Counted from the stretch's first letter, positions 52,143 through 61,596 are shown. The stretch: DNA of 64,000 nucleotides from Variovorax paradoxus (GCF_022009635.1 NZ_CP091716.1:3177001-3241000), one strand, 5' to 3'. Translations and numbers: made by a program. The notes: a model not told the origin generated them from the letters alone.

Positions 52143-53033
52143 ATGAACTCACCCGTCGTACAGCGCCGCACCCTGTTGCTCGCCGCTTCCGTGCTGCCGC
52201 TCGCCGGCGCCTGCACCGCGTGGTCGCAGAAGGGGCCGCAGGCTTCCGCCGAGGCGCAGCTTGCCGAACTCGAACGCGCCTGTGGCGGGCGCCTCGGCGT
52301 GGTGGCCTTCAACACGGCCAGCGGCGCGCGCCTGCAGCATCGGCCGCACGAGCGCTTTCCGTTCTGCAGCACCTTCAAGCTGATGCTGTCCGCCGCCGTG
52401 CTGGAGCGCAGCGCGAAAGACGCGAGCCTGCTGTCGCGCCGCGTCGTCTACAGCAGGGCCGACATCATTCCCAACTCGCCCGTCACCGAAAAGCACGTGG
52501 CCGACGGCATGACGGTGGCCGCGCTGTGCGCCGCGGCCATCCAGTACAGCGACAACGCAGCCGCCAACCTGCTGATGAAGGTGCTGGGCGGCCCGGCCGA
52601 CGTGACCGCCTTCGCCCGCACCATCGGCGACCAGGCCTTCAGGCTCGACCGCTGGGAAACCGAGCTCAACACGGCCATCCCCGGCGACCTGCGCGACACC
52701 ACCACGCCCGCGGCCATGGCCGACAGCGTGCAGCGGCTGGTGCTGGGCGATGCGTTGGGCGCCGCGCAGCGCAGCCAGCTGCAGACCTGGCTGCTGGGCA
52801 ACACGACCAGCGCCGAACGCTTCATGGCCGCGGTGCCACCGGGCTGGAAGGTCGGCGACAAGACGGGCGGCGGCTCTTACGGCACCAATAATGACGTTGG
52901 CGTGATGTGGCCCCCGGCTGGCGCGCCGCTGGTGGTGTCGGTCTACCTGACCTTCCCCGACAAGGACGCCAAGACCCGCAACGACGTGGTGGCGTCGGCG
53001 GCGCGCATTGCGGTGTCCGCGCTCGCGGGCTGA
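52143..53033 (+). CDS. bla: Class A beta-lactamase, Pen-like
   Basis: This 296-aa serine beta-lactamase has all active-site motifs: Ser76-x-x-Lys79 in CSTFK, Ser136-Asp137-Asn138, Glu172-x-x-Leu-Asn176, and Lys240-Thr241-Gly242. A cysteine precedes the catalytic serine (FCSTFK), as in Burkholderia Pen enzymes, but the partner cysteine of the carbapenemase disulfide is absent (KTGGGSYG). The N-terminus is either a Tat-like signal (QRRTLLL) or a lipoprotein signal (LAGAC). It hydrolyses beta-lactams in the periplasm. The start at ATG 52143 follows AGAAAGCAAAGAAG. It is divergent from the ArsR operon and shares its control region. Confidence 0.95.
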   Translation: MNSPVVQRRTLLLAASVLPLAGACTAWSQKGPQASAEAQLAELERACGGRLGVVAFNTASGARLQHRPHERFPFCSTFKLMLSAAVLERSAKDASLLSRRVVYSRADIIPNSPVTEKHVADGMTVAALCAAAIQYSDNAAANLLMKVLGGPADVTAFARTIGDQAFRLDRWETELNTAIPGDLRDTTTPAAMADSVQRLVLGDALGAAQRSQLQTWLLGNTTSAERFMAAVPPGWKVGDKTGGGSYGTNNDVGVMWPPAGAPLVVSVYLTFPDKDAKTRNDVVASAARIAVSALAG

Positions 53034-53075
53034 GTTGTGCTGAAAGTTAATGAAAACAACTGAAAGTATTCGGTG

Positions 53076-53103
53076 TTGACTCCATTCTTCTGACTTTTAA
53101 AGT
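53076..53103 (+). promoter_or_regulatory. Sigma-70-like promoter candidate downstream of bla
   Basis: TTGACT at 53076-53081, a 16-nt spacer and TAAAGT at 53098-53103 lie in an AT-rich patch after the beta-lactamase stop, upstream of a small coupled gene pair. Confidence 0.4.
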
Positions 53104-53186
53104 CGCTCCTCGATTTGCATCGGAACGTCCTTTCGTTTCGGCGCACAGGCATTCGGCCGAATGAAGAACAAAGAGGAGCGGTGAGC

Positions 53187-53246
53187 GTGGACAAGTCATA
53201 CGGGACAGTGGGCAACGGCGTGCCCTGCGCGCGCATGGCGCGATGA
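53187..53246 (+). CDS. Possible 19-codon leader coupled to the next gene
   Basis: GTG 53187 follows GAGGAG (53173-53178) at an ideal distance of 8 nt and runs to a TGA at 53244-53246 that overlaps the next gene's ATG (53243). The next gene has no Shine-Dalgarno sequence of its own. The product would be 19 residues. It may exist mainly to bring ribosomes to the following start. Confidence 0.35.
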   Translation: MDKSYGTVGNGVPCARMAR

Positions 53247-53560
53247 GCGCCAGGCACCCGACCGCGCCGCCACCTTATGCCGTGCGTCTCGAAGGCCATG
53301 GCGTCACGCTCCGAGACACGATGGTGGTGCGCCAGGTTTTCCTGAGGCTGATCGAAGAAGCACTCGGGCCACCCGAGCGCGTGGTCACCTGCTTTCGGGC
53401 GTGGTCGAAGGAGATGGCGCCGGAGAACGAGTCGCTGAGCGACCGCGAACTGGCCGACGCCCGCGCCTGGCGCCACAGCTGCGAGCTGGCCACCGAGAAG
53501 GCGAAGGCGATGCTGTCTTCGCCGCGCACGGTGGAATTCGTCTTCGAGCTGGCCTGCTGA
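53243..53560 (+). CDS. Small protein of unknown function
   Basis: This 105-aa soluble protein has no signal peptide and has helical segments (VVRQVFLRLIEEALGPPE, RELADARAWRHSCELATEKAKAML). No family was recognised. The start codon overlaps the stop of a 19-codon leader that carries the only good ribosome-binding site. It is convergent with the amidohydrolase gene. Confidence 0.6.
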   Translation: MSARHPTAPPPYAVRLEGHGVTLRDTMVVRQVFLRLIEEALGPPERVVTCFRAWSKEMAPENESLSDRELADARAWRHSCELATEKAKAMLSSPRTVEFVFELAC

Positions 53561-53576
53561 GGTCTCGGCGGCACGC

Positions 53577-54425
53577 TCAGTTGCTGCCGCCGCTTTCGAA
53601 CCCGAACAGCCGCGTCGGCGTGTCCACGAGGATCGCGCGGCGGTCTGCTTCCGAAGGCACGCTGCGCATGAACACGCCGAGCAGCGTGCCGTAGTCCAGC
53701 CGCCGGGTGGCGCGGATGTTCGGCCAGTCGGAGCCCCAGAGGCAGTTGGCGGGCCCGAATGCGGACAGCAGCGCATCGGTGAACGGCTGCGCATCCGCGA
53801 AGGGCAGCGCCTGGCGCGAGAACTTGTCGTAGCCCGACAGCTTGACGGCGCAGCGCCCGCTGTCGGCCATGCGCAGCAATGCGTCGAAGCCGGGGCTCGC
53901 GAGACCGCGCGCGATGTCGGGGCGGCCGTGGTGGTCGACCACGATCTGCGCGCCGCAGCCCATCAGGCGAGGGGCCAGTTCGGCCATCTGGTCGTCCTGC
54001 ACCTGAACCTGCACGCACATGCCCAGCGCCGCGATACGTTCCCACAGAGCGTCAGCGTCCGCATAGTGCGCGAGGCCCAGCAGCGCCATGTTGAAAGCGA
54101 TGCCGACCACGCCCTGCGCGCGCAGGTCTTGAAGCTGCGAGGCCGAGGCATCGTTCTCGACCACGGCAATGCCCTTGAAGCGGGGCCCGCCGCGCCGGAT
54201 GGCGTCGAGCATGCAGCGGTTGTCGGTGCCGTAGCCCGAGTTGGGGCCGACCAGCAGCGCATGCGACACGCCGTAGGCCGACATCACCTGCATGAAGTAG
54301 TCGGCGGTGGCGATCTCGCCGCCCGAAGGCGCGTAGAACACGCCCGGCGTGTATGGAAAGAGTTCGGGGTCGAAGACGTGGCAGTGGCAGTCGATCTTCG
54401 GGGCGGAAAAAATAGAAGCGTCCAT
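53577..54425 (-). CDS. Amidohydrolase family protein (TIM-barrel, 2-pyrone-4,6-dicarboxylate hydrolase-like)
   Basis: This is a 282-aa protein from ATG 54423-54425. The metal-binding opening KIDCHCHVFDPELFP has the H-x-H motif. IVVDHHGRPDIARG in mid-protein and LWGSDWPNIRAT near the end supply the conserved His and Asp. The pattern is closest to the amidohydrolase_2 group that includes dicarboxylate lactonases. The substrate is unknown. Confidence 0.88.
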   Translation of the reverse strand: MDASIFSAPKIDCHCHVFDPELFPYTPGVFYAPSGGEIATADYFMQVMSAYGVSHALLVGPNSGYGTDNRCMLDAIRRGGPRFKGIAVVENDASASQLQDLRAQGVVGIAFNMALLGLAHYADADALWERIAALGMCVQVQVQDDQMAELAPRLMGCGAQIVVDHHGRPDIARGLASPGFDALLRMADSGRCAVKLSGYDKFSRQALPFADAQPFTDALLSAFGPANCLWGSDWPNIRATRRLDYGTLLGVFMRSVPSEADRRAILVDTPTRLFGFESGGSN

Positions 54426-54456
54426 GGTGTGCGGAGTGTGGCACCGCCACGGCCGG

Positions 54457-55080
54457 CTACAGCACGAACCAGCCGACCGCGATGTAGTGGCTGATCGTGC
54501 CCGCCAGCACGAACAGGTGCCATGCGCCGTGCGCATGCCGGAAGCCCTGCCGGTTCCGGTAGAAGATGGTGCCCACGGTGTAGAGCACGCCGCCGATCAG
54601 CAGCCACGCCAGCCCGGCGCTGTCGAGCCGCGCGGCCAGCGGCACGGCGGCCAGCACGCCGAGCCATCCCATGCCGATATAGAGCGGCAGCGAGGGCTTG
54701 GCCGAAGCACCGGGCTTCGGTGGCCGCAGCTCGCGCCAGATGCCGAACAGTGCCGCGCCCCAGATCGCCGAGAGCAGCAGCCAGCCCCATTTGCCGTGCA
54801 GCGTGACCAGCGCGAAGGGCGTGTAGGTGCCGGCGATCAGCAGGTAGATCGCGCAGTGGTCCGCCCGCTCCCACATGCGCTTGAGGCGTCCGCGCGTGCT
54901 GTGGAAGAGGGTGGACGCTCCATACAGCGCCACGGCCGAGAGCGAGAACACCAGCGCCCCCGCAATGCGTGCGGGGTCGCCGGTGGGCACGGTCTTGGCA
55001 AGCAGCAGCGCGGTGGCGGGCAGCGCCAGCAGCAGGCCCAGCAGGTGGCTGTATCCGTTGAGCCGTTCGCCCGGGTACAT
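54457..55080 (-). CDS. trhA: PAQR/hemolysin III family membrane protein (TrhA-like)
   Basis: This 207-aa integral membrane protein has seven helices. Signature elements are ERLNGYSHLLGLLLALPATALLL, STLFHSTRGRLKRMWERADHCAIYLLIAGTYTPF and the C-terminal FRHAHGAWHLFVLAGTISHY, which holds the conserved metal-binding histidines of the family. Members are thought to tune membrane lipid homeostasis; the old name hemolysin III is misleading. It follows the glycerophosphodiesterase gene by 37 bp. Confidence 0.93.
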   Translation of the reverse strand: MYPGERLNGYSHLLGLLLALPATALLLAKTVPTGDPARIAGALVFSLSAVALYGASTLFHSTRGRLKRMWERADHCAIYLLIAGTYTPFALVTLHGKWGWLLLSAIWGAALFGIWRELRPPKPGASAKPSLPLYIGMGWLGVLAAVPLAARLDSAGLAWLLIGGVLYTVGTIFYRNRQGFRHAHGAWHLFVLAGTISHYIAVGWFVL

Positions 55081-55117
55081 GGTGCCGTTCAGCTGGTTGC
55101 CTGTGCCGTGCCTCGCA

Positions 55118-56551
55118 TCAGCGGCCCGTTTCCTTCAGGTAGGTCTTGCGCGCGGCGACGGCGGTGTTCGCGAAGTCCGAGAACACGCCGTCGATGCCGG
55201 CGCGGAAGTACGCGAGGTACTCGGCCGTCGGGTCGCCCTTGTAGATGCCGGCCAGATACCTGGCCTCGTTGCGGAAGGTGTAGCTGTGCACGAAGAGGCC
55301 TGCCTTGTGCGCGTCGGCGATCAGGCTGGTGGGCTTGATGGTGTTCACGTCGGCCATGCCCTTGTTGGTCGCGGTGAACGGCACGATGGTGTGGGCCATG
55401 ACCTGCGGCTTCCAAGGACCGATGCCGTCGGCGTAGGTCTTGATCTCGGCCAGGCCGGCGGGCTTGAGCATTTCGCCGAAGAACTTCGGATTGCCGGCCA
55501 GCGTCCAGCTGTAGGGGCGGCCGTCGACGAAGGTGTAGACGTCGTTGGTGACGTAGATCATCTCGCCGGTCTGGAAGTTGATGTCGTTGCCGTCCACCAG
55601 TTGCACCGAGCGCGCCTTCAGGCCGGCCGAGCGCAGGTACTTCAGGCTCTCGGGCTCGAAGCTCTGCACGAAGATCGGCGCGTCCTTGCGGTTCAGGTCG
55701 TTGAAGTTCATGACCTTCAGCAGCGCATCTTCCAGCGGATGGCTGCCCGCCGGGCCGCAGCCGTTGGCGATGGCCTGTGCGTTGTTCCAGATCGGGTTCT
55801 TGGTTTCCGGGTACACGGAGAACGTGCGGCCGGTGGCTGCGCTCTTGGCCTTGGCGATGTCGATCAGCTCCTGGAAGCTGATGATCGGCAGCTTGCCGTT
55901 GAGGTCGGTCGGGCGTTCGTCCTTGGCGTCGTACGTGGTGCCGCGGATCCACTGGCGCAGTTCGTCCATCGTGAAGTCGGTGATGGACCAGTCGTTGGTG
56001 TGGTCCTCGCCATCGACGATGAGCGACTTGAGCACGGACTTCGGATCGTTCGGGTCGGTCAGGTCGCTCCAGTATTGAGCGGGGCCGTTTTCCGGAATGG
56101 CCGGGTACTTCACATCGACCTTCACGCCCGGCACGGTGCGCTTGCGCGCGGCCACGGTGGCATTGGTCTTGGCGACTTCGGCGACGTTGGTGTTGTCGCT
56201 GAGCCAGGGGTTGTGGCGCGCGACCAGCACGCAGTCCTTGGTGAGGTGCAGGTCGGTCTCGAGCGAATCGGCGCCGGCGTCGGCCGCGGCTTCGTAGGCG
56301 GTCTTGGTTTCTTCGGGGAACAGGCCGGGCAGGCCGCGGTGGGCGATGACGAGCGGCACGGAGCCGTCGAGGGTGCCAAGCGCCGCGGGAGCCGGCGGCG
56401 CGGGCGGTGCCGGTGCGGGGGCTGGCGGAAGTACGGGCAGCGTGGGGCCTCCACCCCCGCCGCCGCACGCGGCAATCATGAGGCCGCCTGCAACGGCCAC
56501 CAGGGCGGCGCGCATGGGGCGGGGAGCGGGTGCAGGAACAATTTTTGTCAT
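55118..56551 (-). CDS. Glycerophosphodiester phosphodiesterase lipoprotein
   Basis: This 477-aa protein has a lipobox (GGLMIAAC) followed by a Gly run and an Ala/Pro-rich linker. The GDPD TIM barrel starts at VIAHRGLPGLFPEETKTAYEAAADAGADSLETDLHLTKD with the catalytic His and Glu/Asp residues, followed by LVARHN. The family hydrolyses deacylated phospholipids to glycerol-3-phosphate and an alcohol. Insertions make it longer than the 250-350 aa cytoplasmic enzymes. The lipid anchor places it in the periplasm. Confidence 0.92.
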   Translation of the reverse strand: MTKIVPAPAPRPMRAALVAVAGGLMIAACGGGGGGPTLPVLPPAPAPAPPAPPAPAALGTLDGSVPLVIAHRGLPGLFPEETKTAYEAAADAGADSLETDLHLTKDCVLVARHNPWLSDNTNVAEVAKTNATVAARKRTVPGVKVDVKYPAIPENGPAQYWSDLTDPNDPKSVLKSLIVDGEDHTNDWSITDFTMDELRQWIRGTTYDAKDERPTDLNGKLPIISFQELIDIAKAKSAATGRTFSVYPETKNPIWNNAQAIANGCGPAGSHPLEDALLKVMNFNDLNRKDAPIFVQSFEPESLKYLRSAGLKARSVQLVDGNDINFQTGEMIYVTNDVYTFVDGRPYSWTLAGNPKFFGEMLKPAGLAEIKTYADGIGPWKPQVMAHTIVPFTATNKGMADVNTIKPTSLIADAHKAGLFVHSYTFRNEARYLAGIYKGDPTAEYLAYFRAGIDGVFSDFANTAVAARKTYLKETGR

Positions 56552-56643
56552 TGGGTTCTGGCGTCCGTTGCAAGTAGATTGAAAGCTGGCGGATGCTAGG
56601 TTTGGCCCATGACGGTACGGTGACCGGCTGGCGGCCCGCTTGC

Positions 56644-59148
56644 TCAGAACCTGCCGCGCAGCGTCAGCGTGGTGTTGCGCGGTTCGCCGTAGAAGTTGCC
56701 CCAGCCCGGCGCGCCGACAGTCTGGTAGTAGGTCTTGTCGAACAGGTTGCTCACGTTCAGCGCGAGCGACCAGTTGCGGTCGATCTGGTAGCTCACGCGG
56801 GCCGTCCAGACCGCATAGGACGGCTGCGCCACCTTGATGCTGCCGGTGGTCCGCGAACTCTCTGTCTGGAAGTTGACGCCGCCGCCCACGGTCCACGCGT
56901 TCAGCGCGCCCGGCAGGCGATAGTCGGTCCACAGCCGCAGGATGTGCTTGGGCGTGTAGGTGCTCGCGAAGGCCACGCCGGCGTTGGAGGTGTTGTTCAG
57001 GTAGCGGAAGCTGTTGAGCGTGTAGCCGCCGAAGATCTGCCAGCCGCGCGCGATTTCGCCGCTGATTTCCGCGTCGATGCCCTGGCTGCGCACCCTGCCG
57101 CTGGAGATGTAGCAGTAGCTGCCGACCGAGCACGGGTTCACCATGTCCTGCTCGGCGCGGTTGTTCTGGTCGATGCGGAACACGGCGAACGAGGCGTTGA
57201 GCCTGCCGTCCATCAGCTCGCCCTTGAGCCCGGCCTCGTAGTTCTTGCCCTTGATCGGATCGAGCACGGCGCCGGAGGCCGTCACGGAGTTCTGCGGCTG
57301 GAAGATGTCCGCGTAGCTCACGTAGGCCGACCACTGGTTGTTCAGCGCGTAGATCAGGCCGCCATAGGGCGTGACGACGCCGTGCGACCGGTACGGGTCG
57401 ATGTAGACCTCGCCGGTGTCGCGGTAGCGGCTGCGCCAGTCGTAGTTGGTAACGCGCGCGCCGAGCACCAGCGTGAGCGGATCGGACACGCTGAAGCGCG
57501 CGACACCGTAGGCGCCCGATTGCTTCATCTCGGTGATGGTGGCGGCGCCCCGGTAGCGCCTGGCAAGAAACTCGGCCGTGCCCGGCTGGGCCACCAGGCG
57601 GTTCGGGTTGAACACGTTGTTGCGCACGCCGAGCGAGATGAGTCCGAAGTCGCCGTCGTTGGCCATGCGGCCGGTGTTGGCGCCCAGGCTGACCGAGTGG
57701 CGCCGCCCGAAGGCGTCGAACTTGCCGTCGAGCGACAGGTCGATGCCCTTGTTGTCGGTCTCGAAGTCGAACAGGCCGGAGAACGTGGTCGAGCCCGCCA
57801 TCGTCGCGGGGTTGATCGCGCCGTCGGAGTACATGTACTTGATGTGGTGCTTCTCGCGCGTGTAGGTGGCCGTGGCCTTGAGCGTCCAGTCGTCGTTGAA
57901 GCGGTGCGCCAGTTCGGTGAAGACCGAGGTCTGTTCGCTGTTCCAGCGGTTCCAGTTCGCGCCGAGGAAGGTGGAGCGGTCCAGGCGGATGTCGGCGCCG
58001 GTGTTGTAGCGCGGCAGGCCGTGGAAGAAGGGCACCGACCTCAGCTTCTCCTGGCTGGCGCCGACGGTCAGGCGGGTCTGCGGCGCGATGTCGTACTCGA
58101 GCACGCCATACAGCACGCCGGTGCGGCTCTTGGCCACGTCGTAGAAGTAGTCGCGGTCGTCGAAGCTGGCCACCGCGCGGCCGCGCAGGGTGCCGGCTTC
58201 GTTGAGCGGGCCGGTCGCATCGACCTCGGTGCGGTAGTTGTTCCAGGAGCCGGCGCTGGCGGAGAGCTGCAGCTGCTTTTCGGCCAGCGGGCGCTTGCGC
58301 ACCATGTTGATGGTGGCGCTCGGCGTGCCCGCGCCCTGCAGCAGGCCGGTGGCGCCACGCACGATCTCGACGCGGTCCAGCATGGCCGTGTTGCTGGTGA
58401 AGTTGTTGGCCTGCGGGTAGTAGAAGGCGCGGTTGACGCCGTCGAACTGGTAGGTGTCCGCCATGAAGCCGCGCGAATACACATAGCGCCCGCCCATCGG
58501 GCTGTTGTACATCGTGATGCCGGTGGCGTTTGCCAGCACCGAGTCGATGGTGGTGAGGTTCTGGTCGTCCATCTTCTGGCGCGTGACGACGGTGACGGAC
58601 TGCGGAATTTCCTTGAGCGTCTGCTCGCCCTTGCCGACGGTGACGACGCGGCTGGTGTAGGAGCCCGAGCCTTCGGTGACGGCGCTGCGCTCCGCCTGCG
58701 CCGTGACGCGCACTTCGCTCAGCGTGGTGGTGTCGCCGTCGGCTGCTGCCGCCGGGGCGGCTCTTGCTGCCGCCTGTCGCAGCGTGTAGCCGCCACCCGC
58801 GCGCGGCACGGCTTCCAGCCCGGTGCCGGCCAGCAGGCGGGCGAAACCGTCGCTCAATGCGTAGCTGCCGCGCAGGCCGGCCGTGCTGCGGCCTTCGGCC
58901 AGTGCGGGCTCGAAGGACAGCGTGATGCCGGATTCGGCTGCGTAGCGCGACAGCGCGGGGCCCAGTGCGCCGGCCGGAATGTCATGCGCCGGGCGGGCGG
59001 CTGCGGGTTGCGCGGCTTGCTGGGCACTCGCGATGCCGCCACTTGCCATCGCGAGCGCGATGCACAGGCAGCGTGCGCCGTGGGCGGCGGCGGTCAGGGG
59101 AGGGGTTGCGCGTCGGTTGTCGCTGGTGCGGAAACGGGGCAGTGCCAT
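56644..59148 (-). CDS. TonB-dependent siderophore receptor with STN signalling domain
   Basis: This 834-aa outer-membrane receptor has a signal peptide (CLCIALAMASGGIASAQQ), then a secretin/TonB short N-terminal domain at about residues 55-110 (IPAGALGPALSRYAAESGITLSF) and a TonB-box region (TLSEVRVTAQ). The plug is at about 150-270 (IPQSVTVVTRQKMDDQNLTTID, VEIVRGATGLLQGAGTPSATINMVRKRP), and a 22-strand barrel ends in TLRGRF. The STN domain marks it as a transducing receptor that works with FecR and FecI encoded directly upstream. The ligand is a ferric siderophore, probably a hydroxamate or citrate type, not identifiable here. Confidence 0.95.
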   Translation of the reverse strand: MALPRFRTSDNRRATPPLTAAAHGARCLCIALAMASGGIASAQQAAQPAAARPAHDIPAGALGPALSRYAAESGITLSFEPALAEGRSTAGLRGSYALSDGFARLLAGTGLEAVPRAGGGYTLRQAAARAAPAAAADGDTTTLSEVRVTAQAERSAVTEGSGSYTSRVVTVGKGEQTLKEIPQSVTVVTRQKMDDQNLTTIDSVLANATGITMYNSPMGGRYVYSRGFMADTYQFDGVNRAFYYPQANNFTSNTAMLDRVEIVRGATGLLQGAGTPSATINMVRKRPLAEKQLQLSASAGSWNNYRTEVDATGPLNEAGTLRGRAVASFDDRDYFYDVAKSRTGVLYGVLEYDIAPQTRLTVGASQEKLRSVPFFHGLPRYNTGADIRLDRSTFLGANWNRWNSEQTSVFTELAHRFNDDWTLKATATYTREKHHIKYMYSDGAINPATMAGSTTFSGLFDFETDNKGIDLSLDGKFDAFGRRHSVSLGANTGRMANDGDFGLISLGVRNNVFNPNRLVAQPGTAEFLARRYRGAATITEMKQSGAYGVARFSVSDPLTLVLGARVTNYDWRSRYRDTGEVYIDPYRSHGVVTPYGGLIYALNNQWSAYVSYADIFQPQNSVTASGAVLDPIKGKNYEAGLKGELMDGRLNASFAVFRIDQNNRAEQDMVNPCSVGSYCYISSGRVRSQGIDAEISGEIARGWQIFGGYTLNSFRYLNNTSNAGVAFASTYTPKHILRLWTDYRLPGALNAWTVGGGVNFQTESSRTTGSIKVAQPSYAVWTARVSYQIDRNWSLALNVSNLFDKTYYQTVGAPGWGNFYGEPRNTTLTLRGRF

Positions 59149-59244
59149 GGTCTTTCGGATTCCTTGTCGGTGCCGCGATCACAGCGCGGCTCCATGGCTT
59201 GCCCGACGAGATGCAGAAAAGGGACAGGGGAGCGAAGAAAAAAA

Positions 59245-60237
59245 TCAGCCAGGCACGACGCTCACCCAGTAGCGCGTGCGCGTGACCACCTGCACCGGCA
59301 GCGTCGTCGCCAGCATGGCGAGCACGTAGTCGGTGTCGTTCAGCTGGAACGCGCCGGAGATGCGCAGGCCCGCGACTTCCGGCGCGCAGCGGACGATGCC
59401 GGGCCGGTAGCGCGCGAGTTCGGCGCAGAAGTCGGCCAGCCGCATGTTGTCGGCATACAGCACGCCCTGGATCCAGCCCTGGCTTTGCGGATCGACGGGC
59501 TGGCGTGCGGCCGCGCCTTCGGCTGTCAGCACGGTTTGCTGCCCGGCGGGCAACACCAGCGCGGGCGCGGTGGCGTCGCGCAAGGTGATCTCGACCGCGC
59601 CCTCGGTGACCGCCACGCGCACCGGGCCGCCGTCTTGCGCGTCGCCTTCCTGCCGCACGGTGAAACGCGTGCCGAGCGCGCGCAGCCGGCCTTGAACGGT
59701 CTCGACGACGAAGGGCCGCCCGCGCTCGCCCGTTTGCGGATCGGGCGCGGTCACGATGGAGATGGCGCCGGCGCGCAGGCGGATCGTTCGCTGGCGCCCG
59801 TCGAAGCGGATGTCCACCGCGCTGGCCGTATCGAGCAGCATGCGGCTGCCGTCGGCCAGCTTCACCTCGCGGCGCTCTCCGGTGGCGGTGCGTTCGTCGG
59901 AGGCCCAGGCCTGCCACGGCGCATGGCGCCAGCCCAGGTAGGCCGCGGGAGCGACCGTCGCCAGCAGGGCCAGCGTGCGCATGGCGGCGCGCCGGTTGGT
60001 GCGTGCCTGGCGTGCCAGCACCGGCATGCCGACGGTTGCCGGCACGGCGCCGAATTTCCGCGACAGGCGCTCGGCACGTTGCCAGGCTTGCTCGTGCGCC
60101 GGGTCGGCGCTGCGCCATCGCAAGCAAGCGTCTTGCTCGGCCTTGCCGGCATCGCCCGAATGCAGGCGCACCAGCCAGCGAGCGGCCTCGCGCAACACGG
60201 CGGCGTCGGGAGCCGGCGCGGTAGTGGAGGCGTTCAT
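59245..60237 (-). CDS. fecR: FecR-family anti-sigma factor of the siderophore receptor
   Basis: This 330-aa protein has a cytoplasmic N-terminal DUF4880-type part (EAARWLVRLHSGDAGKAEQDACLRWRSADPAHEQAWQRAE) and a membrane helix near residue 95 (TLALLATVAPAAYLG). The periplasmic FecR domain is also present (EVKLADGSRMLLDTASAVDI, FVVETVQGRLRALGTRFTVRQ). Its ATG overlaps the fecI stop. It holds FecI inactive until the receptor's STN domain signals ferric-siderophore binding. Confidence 0.95.
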   Translation of the reverse strand: MNASTTAPAPDAAVLREAARWLVRLHSGDAGKAEQDACLRWRSADPAHEQAWQRAERLSRKFGAVPATVGMPVLARQARTNRRAAMRTLALLATVAPAAYLGWRHAPWQAWASDERTATGERREVKLADGSRMLLDTASAVDIRFDGRQRTIRLRAGAISIVTAPDPQTGERGRPFVVETVQGRLRALGTRFTVRQEGDAQDGGPVRVAVTEGAVEITLRDATAPALVLPAGQQTVLTAEGAAARQPVDPQSQGWIQGVLYADNMRLADFCAELARYRPGIVRCAPEVAGLRISGAFQLNDTDYVLAMLATTLPVQVVTRTRYWVSVVPG

Positions 60238-60743
60238 TCCACCAGCGCCAGGCAGCGCTCGAAACCCTGCTGCATGTAGCGCTTGACGGTGCGCTCGCTG
60301 ATCTGCAGCCGCTCGGCGATCGCGGCGTAGGTCAGGCCTTCGAGCTGCGACAGCACGAAGGCCTCGCGTGCCTTGGGCGACATGCCGTCCAGCATGGCGT
60401 CGATCTCGTCCAGCGTCTGCAGCAGCGAGAGCCGTTCTTCGGGCGACAGCGCCAGCGGTTCGGGCAGCAGCGCCAGCGTCTCCAGGTAGGCGCGCTCCAG
60501 GGCCTGGCGGCGCCAGTGTTCGCTGACGACGCCCTTGGCGAGCGTGGAGAGATAGGCGCGCGGCTCGCGCAGCGTGGGCAGTACCTGCGGGCGCAGCAGC
60601 ACGCGCACGAAGGTGTCCTGTGCAAGGTCGGCGGCGCTGTGCGAGCACCCGAGCCGCCGTCGCAGCCAGGCGCTGAGCCATCCATGGTGTTCCGTGTAGA
60701 AGGTGTGCATGGCGCCGTTGGCAGCGGCGTGAGCGGAGGTCAT
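60234..60743 (-). CDS. fecI: FecI-type ECF sigma factor
   Basis: This 169-aa protein has sigma region 2 (TEHHGWLSAWLRRRLGCSHSAADLAQDTFVRVL) and region 4 (LEGLTYAAIAERLQISERTVKRYMQQGFERCL). It would direct transcription of the receptor gene that follows. It starts at ATG 60743 (ATG 60710 is possible). A Fur-box-like sequence lies 22 bp upstream, so iron controls its expression. Confidence 0.95.
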   Translation of the reverse strand: MTSAHAAANGAMHTFYTEHHGWLSAWLRRRLGCSHSAADLAQDTFVRVLLRPQVLPTLREPRAYLSTLAKGVVSEHWRRQALERAYLETLALLPEPLALSPEERLSLLQTLDEIDAMLDGMSPKAREAFVLSQLEGLTYAAIAERLQISERTVKRYMQQGFERCLALVE

Positions 60744-60764
60744 GGAGCGGCGTATCGAGTCAAT

Positions 60765-60779
60765 TGAGAATTACTCTCA
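60765..60779. promoter_or_regulatory. Fur-box-like site upstream of fecI
   Basis: TGAGA-attac-TCTCA is an imperfect AT-rich palindrome of the Fur type, 22 bp before the fecI start. It fits iron-repressed expression of the fecI-fecR cassette. Not proven. Confidence 0.55.
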
Positions 60780-60819
60780 TCTTACAGGCGTCCGCCGCCG
60801 CCTCCGCCGGCGCGGGTTG

Positions 60820-61596
60820 TCAACCCGCGGGTCGGGTGCCCACCAGCACCGGCTGGAAGAACGCATCGTCGAGGCGACGCACGTTTTCCAGCCCCGCCTC
60901 GCGCATCAGCTCGCACAGCCGCGTGGTCGACACGGCGTAGTAGCGCGAGCGCATCACCCGCGTGCTCACGGCATGCGTGGCGAGGTCTTCGGTGACGAAG
61001 AAGAAGCCCAGGTCGTAGTGCTCGCCCTTGCCGCCGTCCGTGAAGTCCCACACCTGGAACAGCACGTGGCGCAGGCCGTTCTCCACGCGCGCGCCGTAGT
61101 GCTTCACGAGGTTGCTGCCGCGCTCTTCCTTCGCATAGTCGCGCACGCTCACGACGCAACCGCCGCCCGGGCGCAGGCATGCGGCCATCTGGCGGAAGGT
61201 GGTCAGCAGGTCTTCGTCGGTCTGCAGGTGCGGCATCGAGTTGTCGCACGACATCACGATGTCGAAGCCGCCGCCGTGATGCGTGTGCGCCTCGCGCATG
61301 TCGCAGACCGAAAAGGCCACATCGAGGCCGCGCGTCCGTGCCTCGTGCCGCGCGCGTTCGATCTCCTCGGGCGACAGGTCCGATGCCGTCACCGCATGGC
61401 CCAGCGCGGCCAGCCCCAGCGTCTGCGTGCCGATGCCGCAGGACACGTCGAGCACCCGGCGCCGCGCGCCGCCGCCGGGCCATTCGGTGTCGATCAGGCG
61501 CGCGAGCTTGTCGCCTTGCAGGCGGATGCTCTCGTTCCAGTCGGGGTAGATCAGGTGATAGAGCGGGGCGAGTTCGTCGTAGAAGTCGTTGGTCAT
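60820..61596 (-). CDS. SAM-dependent methyltransferase
   Basis: This is a 258-aa protein from ATG 61594-61596. The AdoMet-binding motif I is [19 protein letters not shown], and motif post-I is [30 protein letters not shown] is near the acceptor site. It resembles glycine/sarcosine N-methyltransferase-like or small-molecule class I enzymes; the acceptor is unknown. Its start overlaps the stop of the macro-domain gene upstream (ATGA), so the two are translationally coupled. Confidence 0.85.
   Translation of the reverse strand: MTNDFYDELAPLYHLIYPDWNESIRLQGDKLARLIDTEWPGGGARRRVLDVSCGIGTQTLGLAALGHAVTASDLSPEEIERARHEARTRGLDVAFSVCDMREAHTHHGGGFDIVMSCDNSMPHLQTDEDLLTTFRQMAACLRPGGGCVVSVRDYAKEERGSNLVKHYGARVENGLRHVLFQVWDFTDGGKGEHYDLGFFFVTEDLATHAVSTRVMRSRYYAVSTTRLCELMREAGLENVRRLDDAFFQPVLVGTRPAG

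Noticed and set aside
56593..60279. 1228-codon plus-strand frame opposite the receptor and fecR genes
   Set aside because: Shadow of the receptor/FecR frames, which have complete domain structure on the minus strand.
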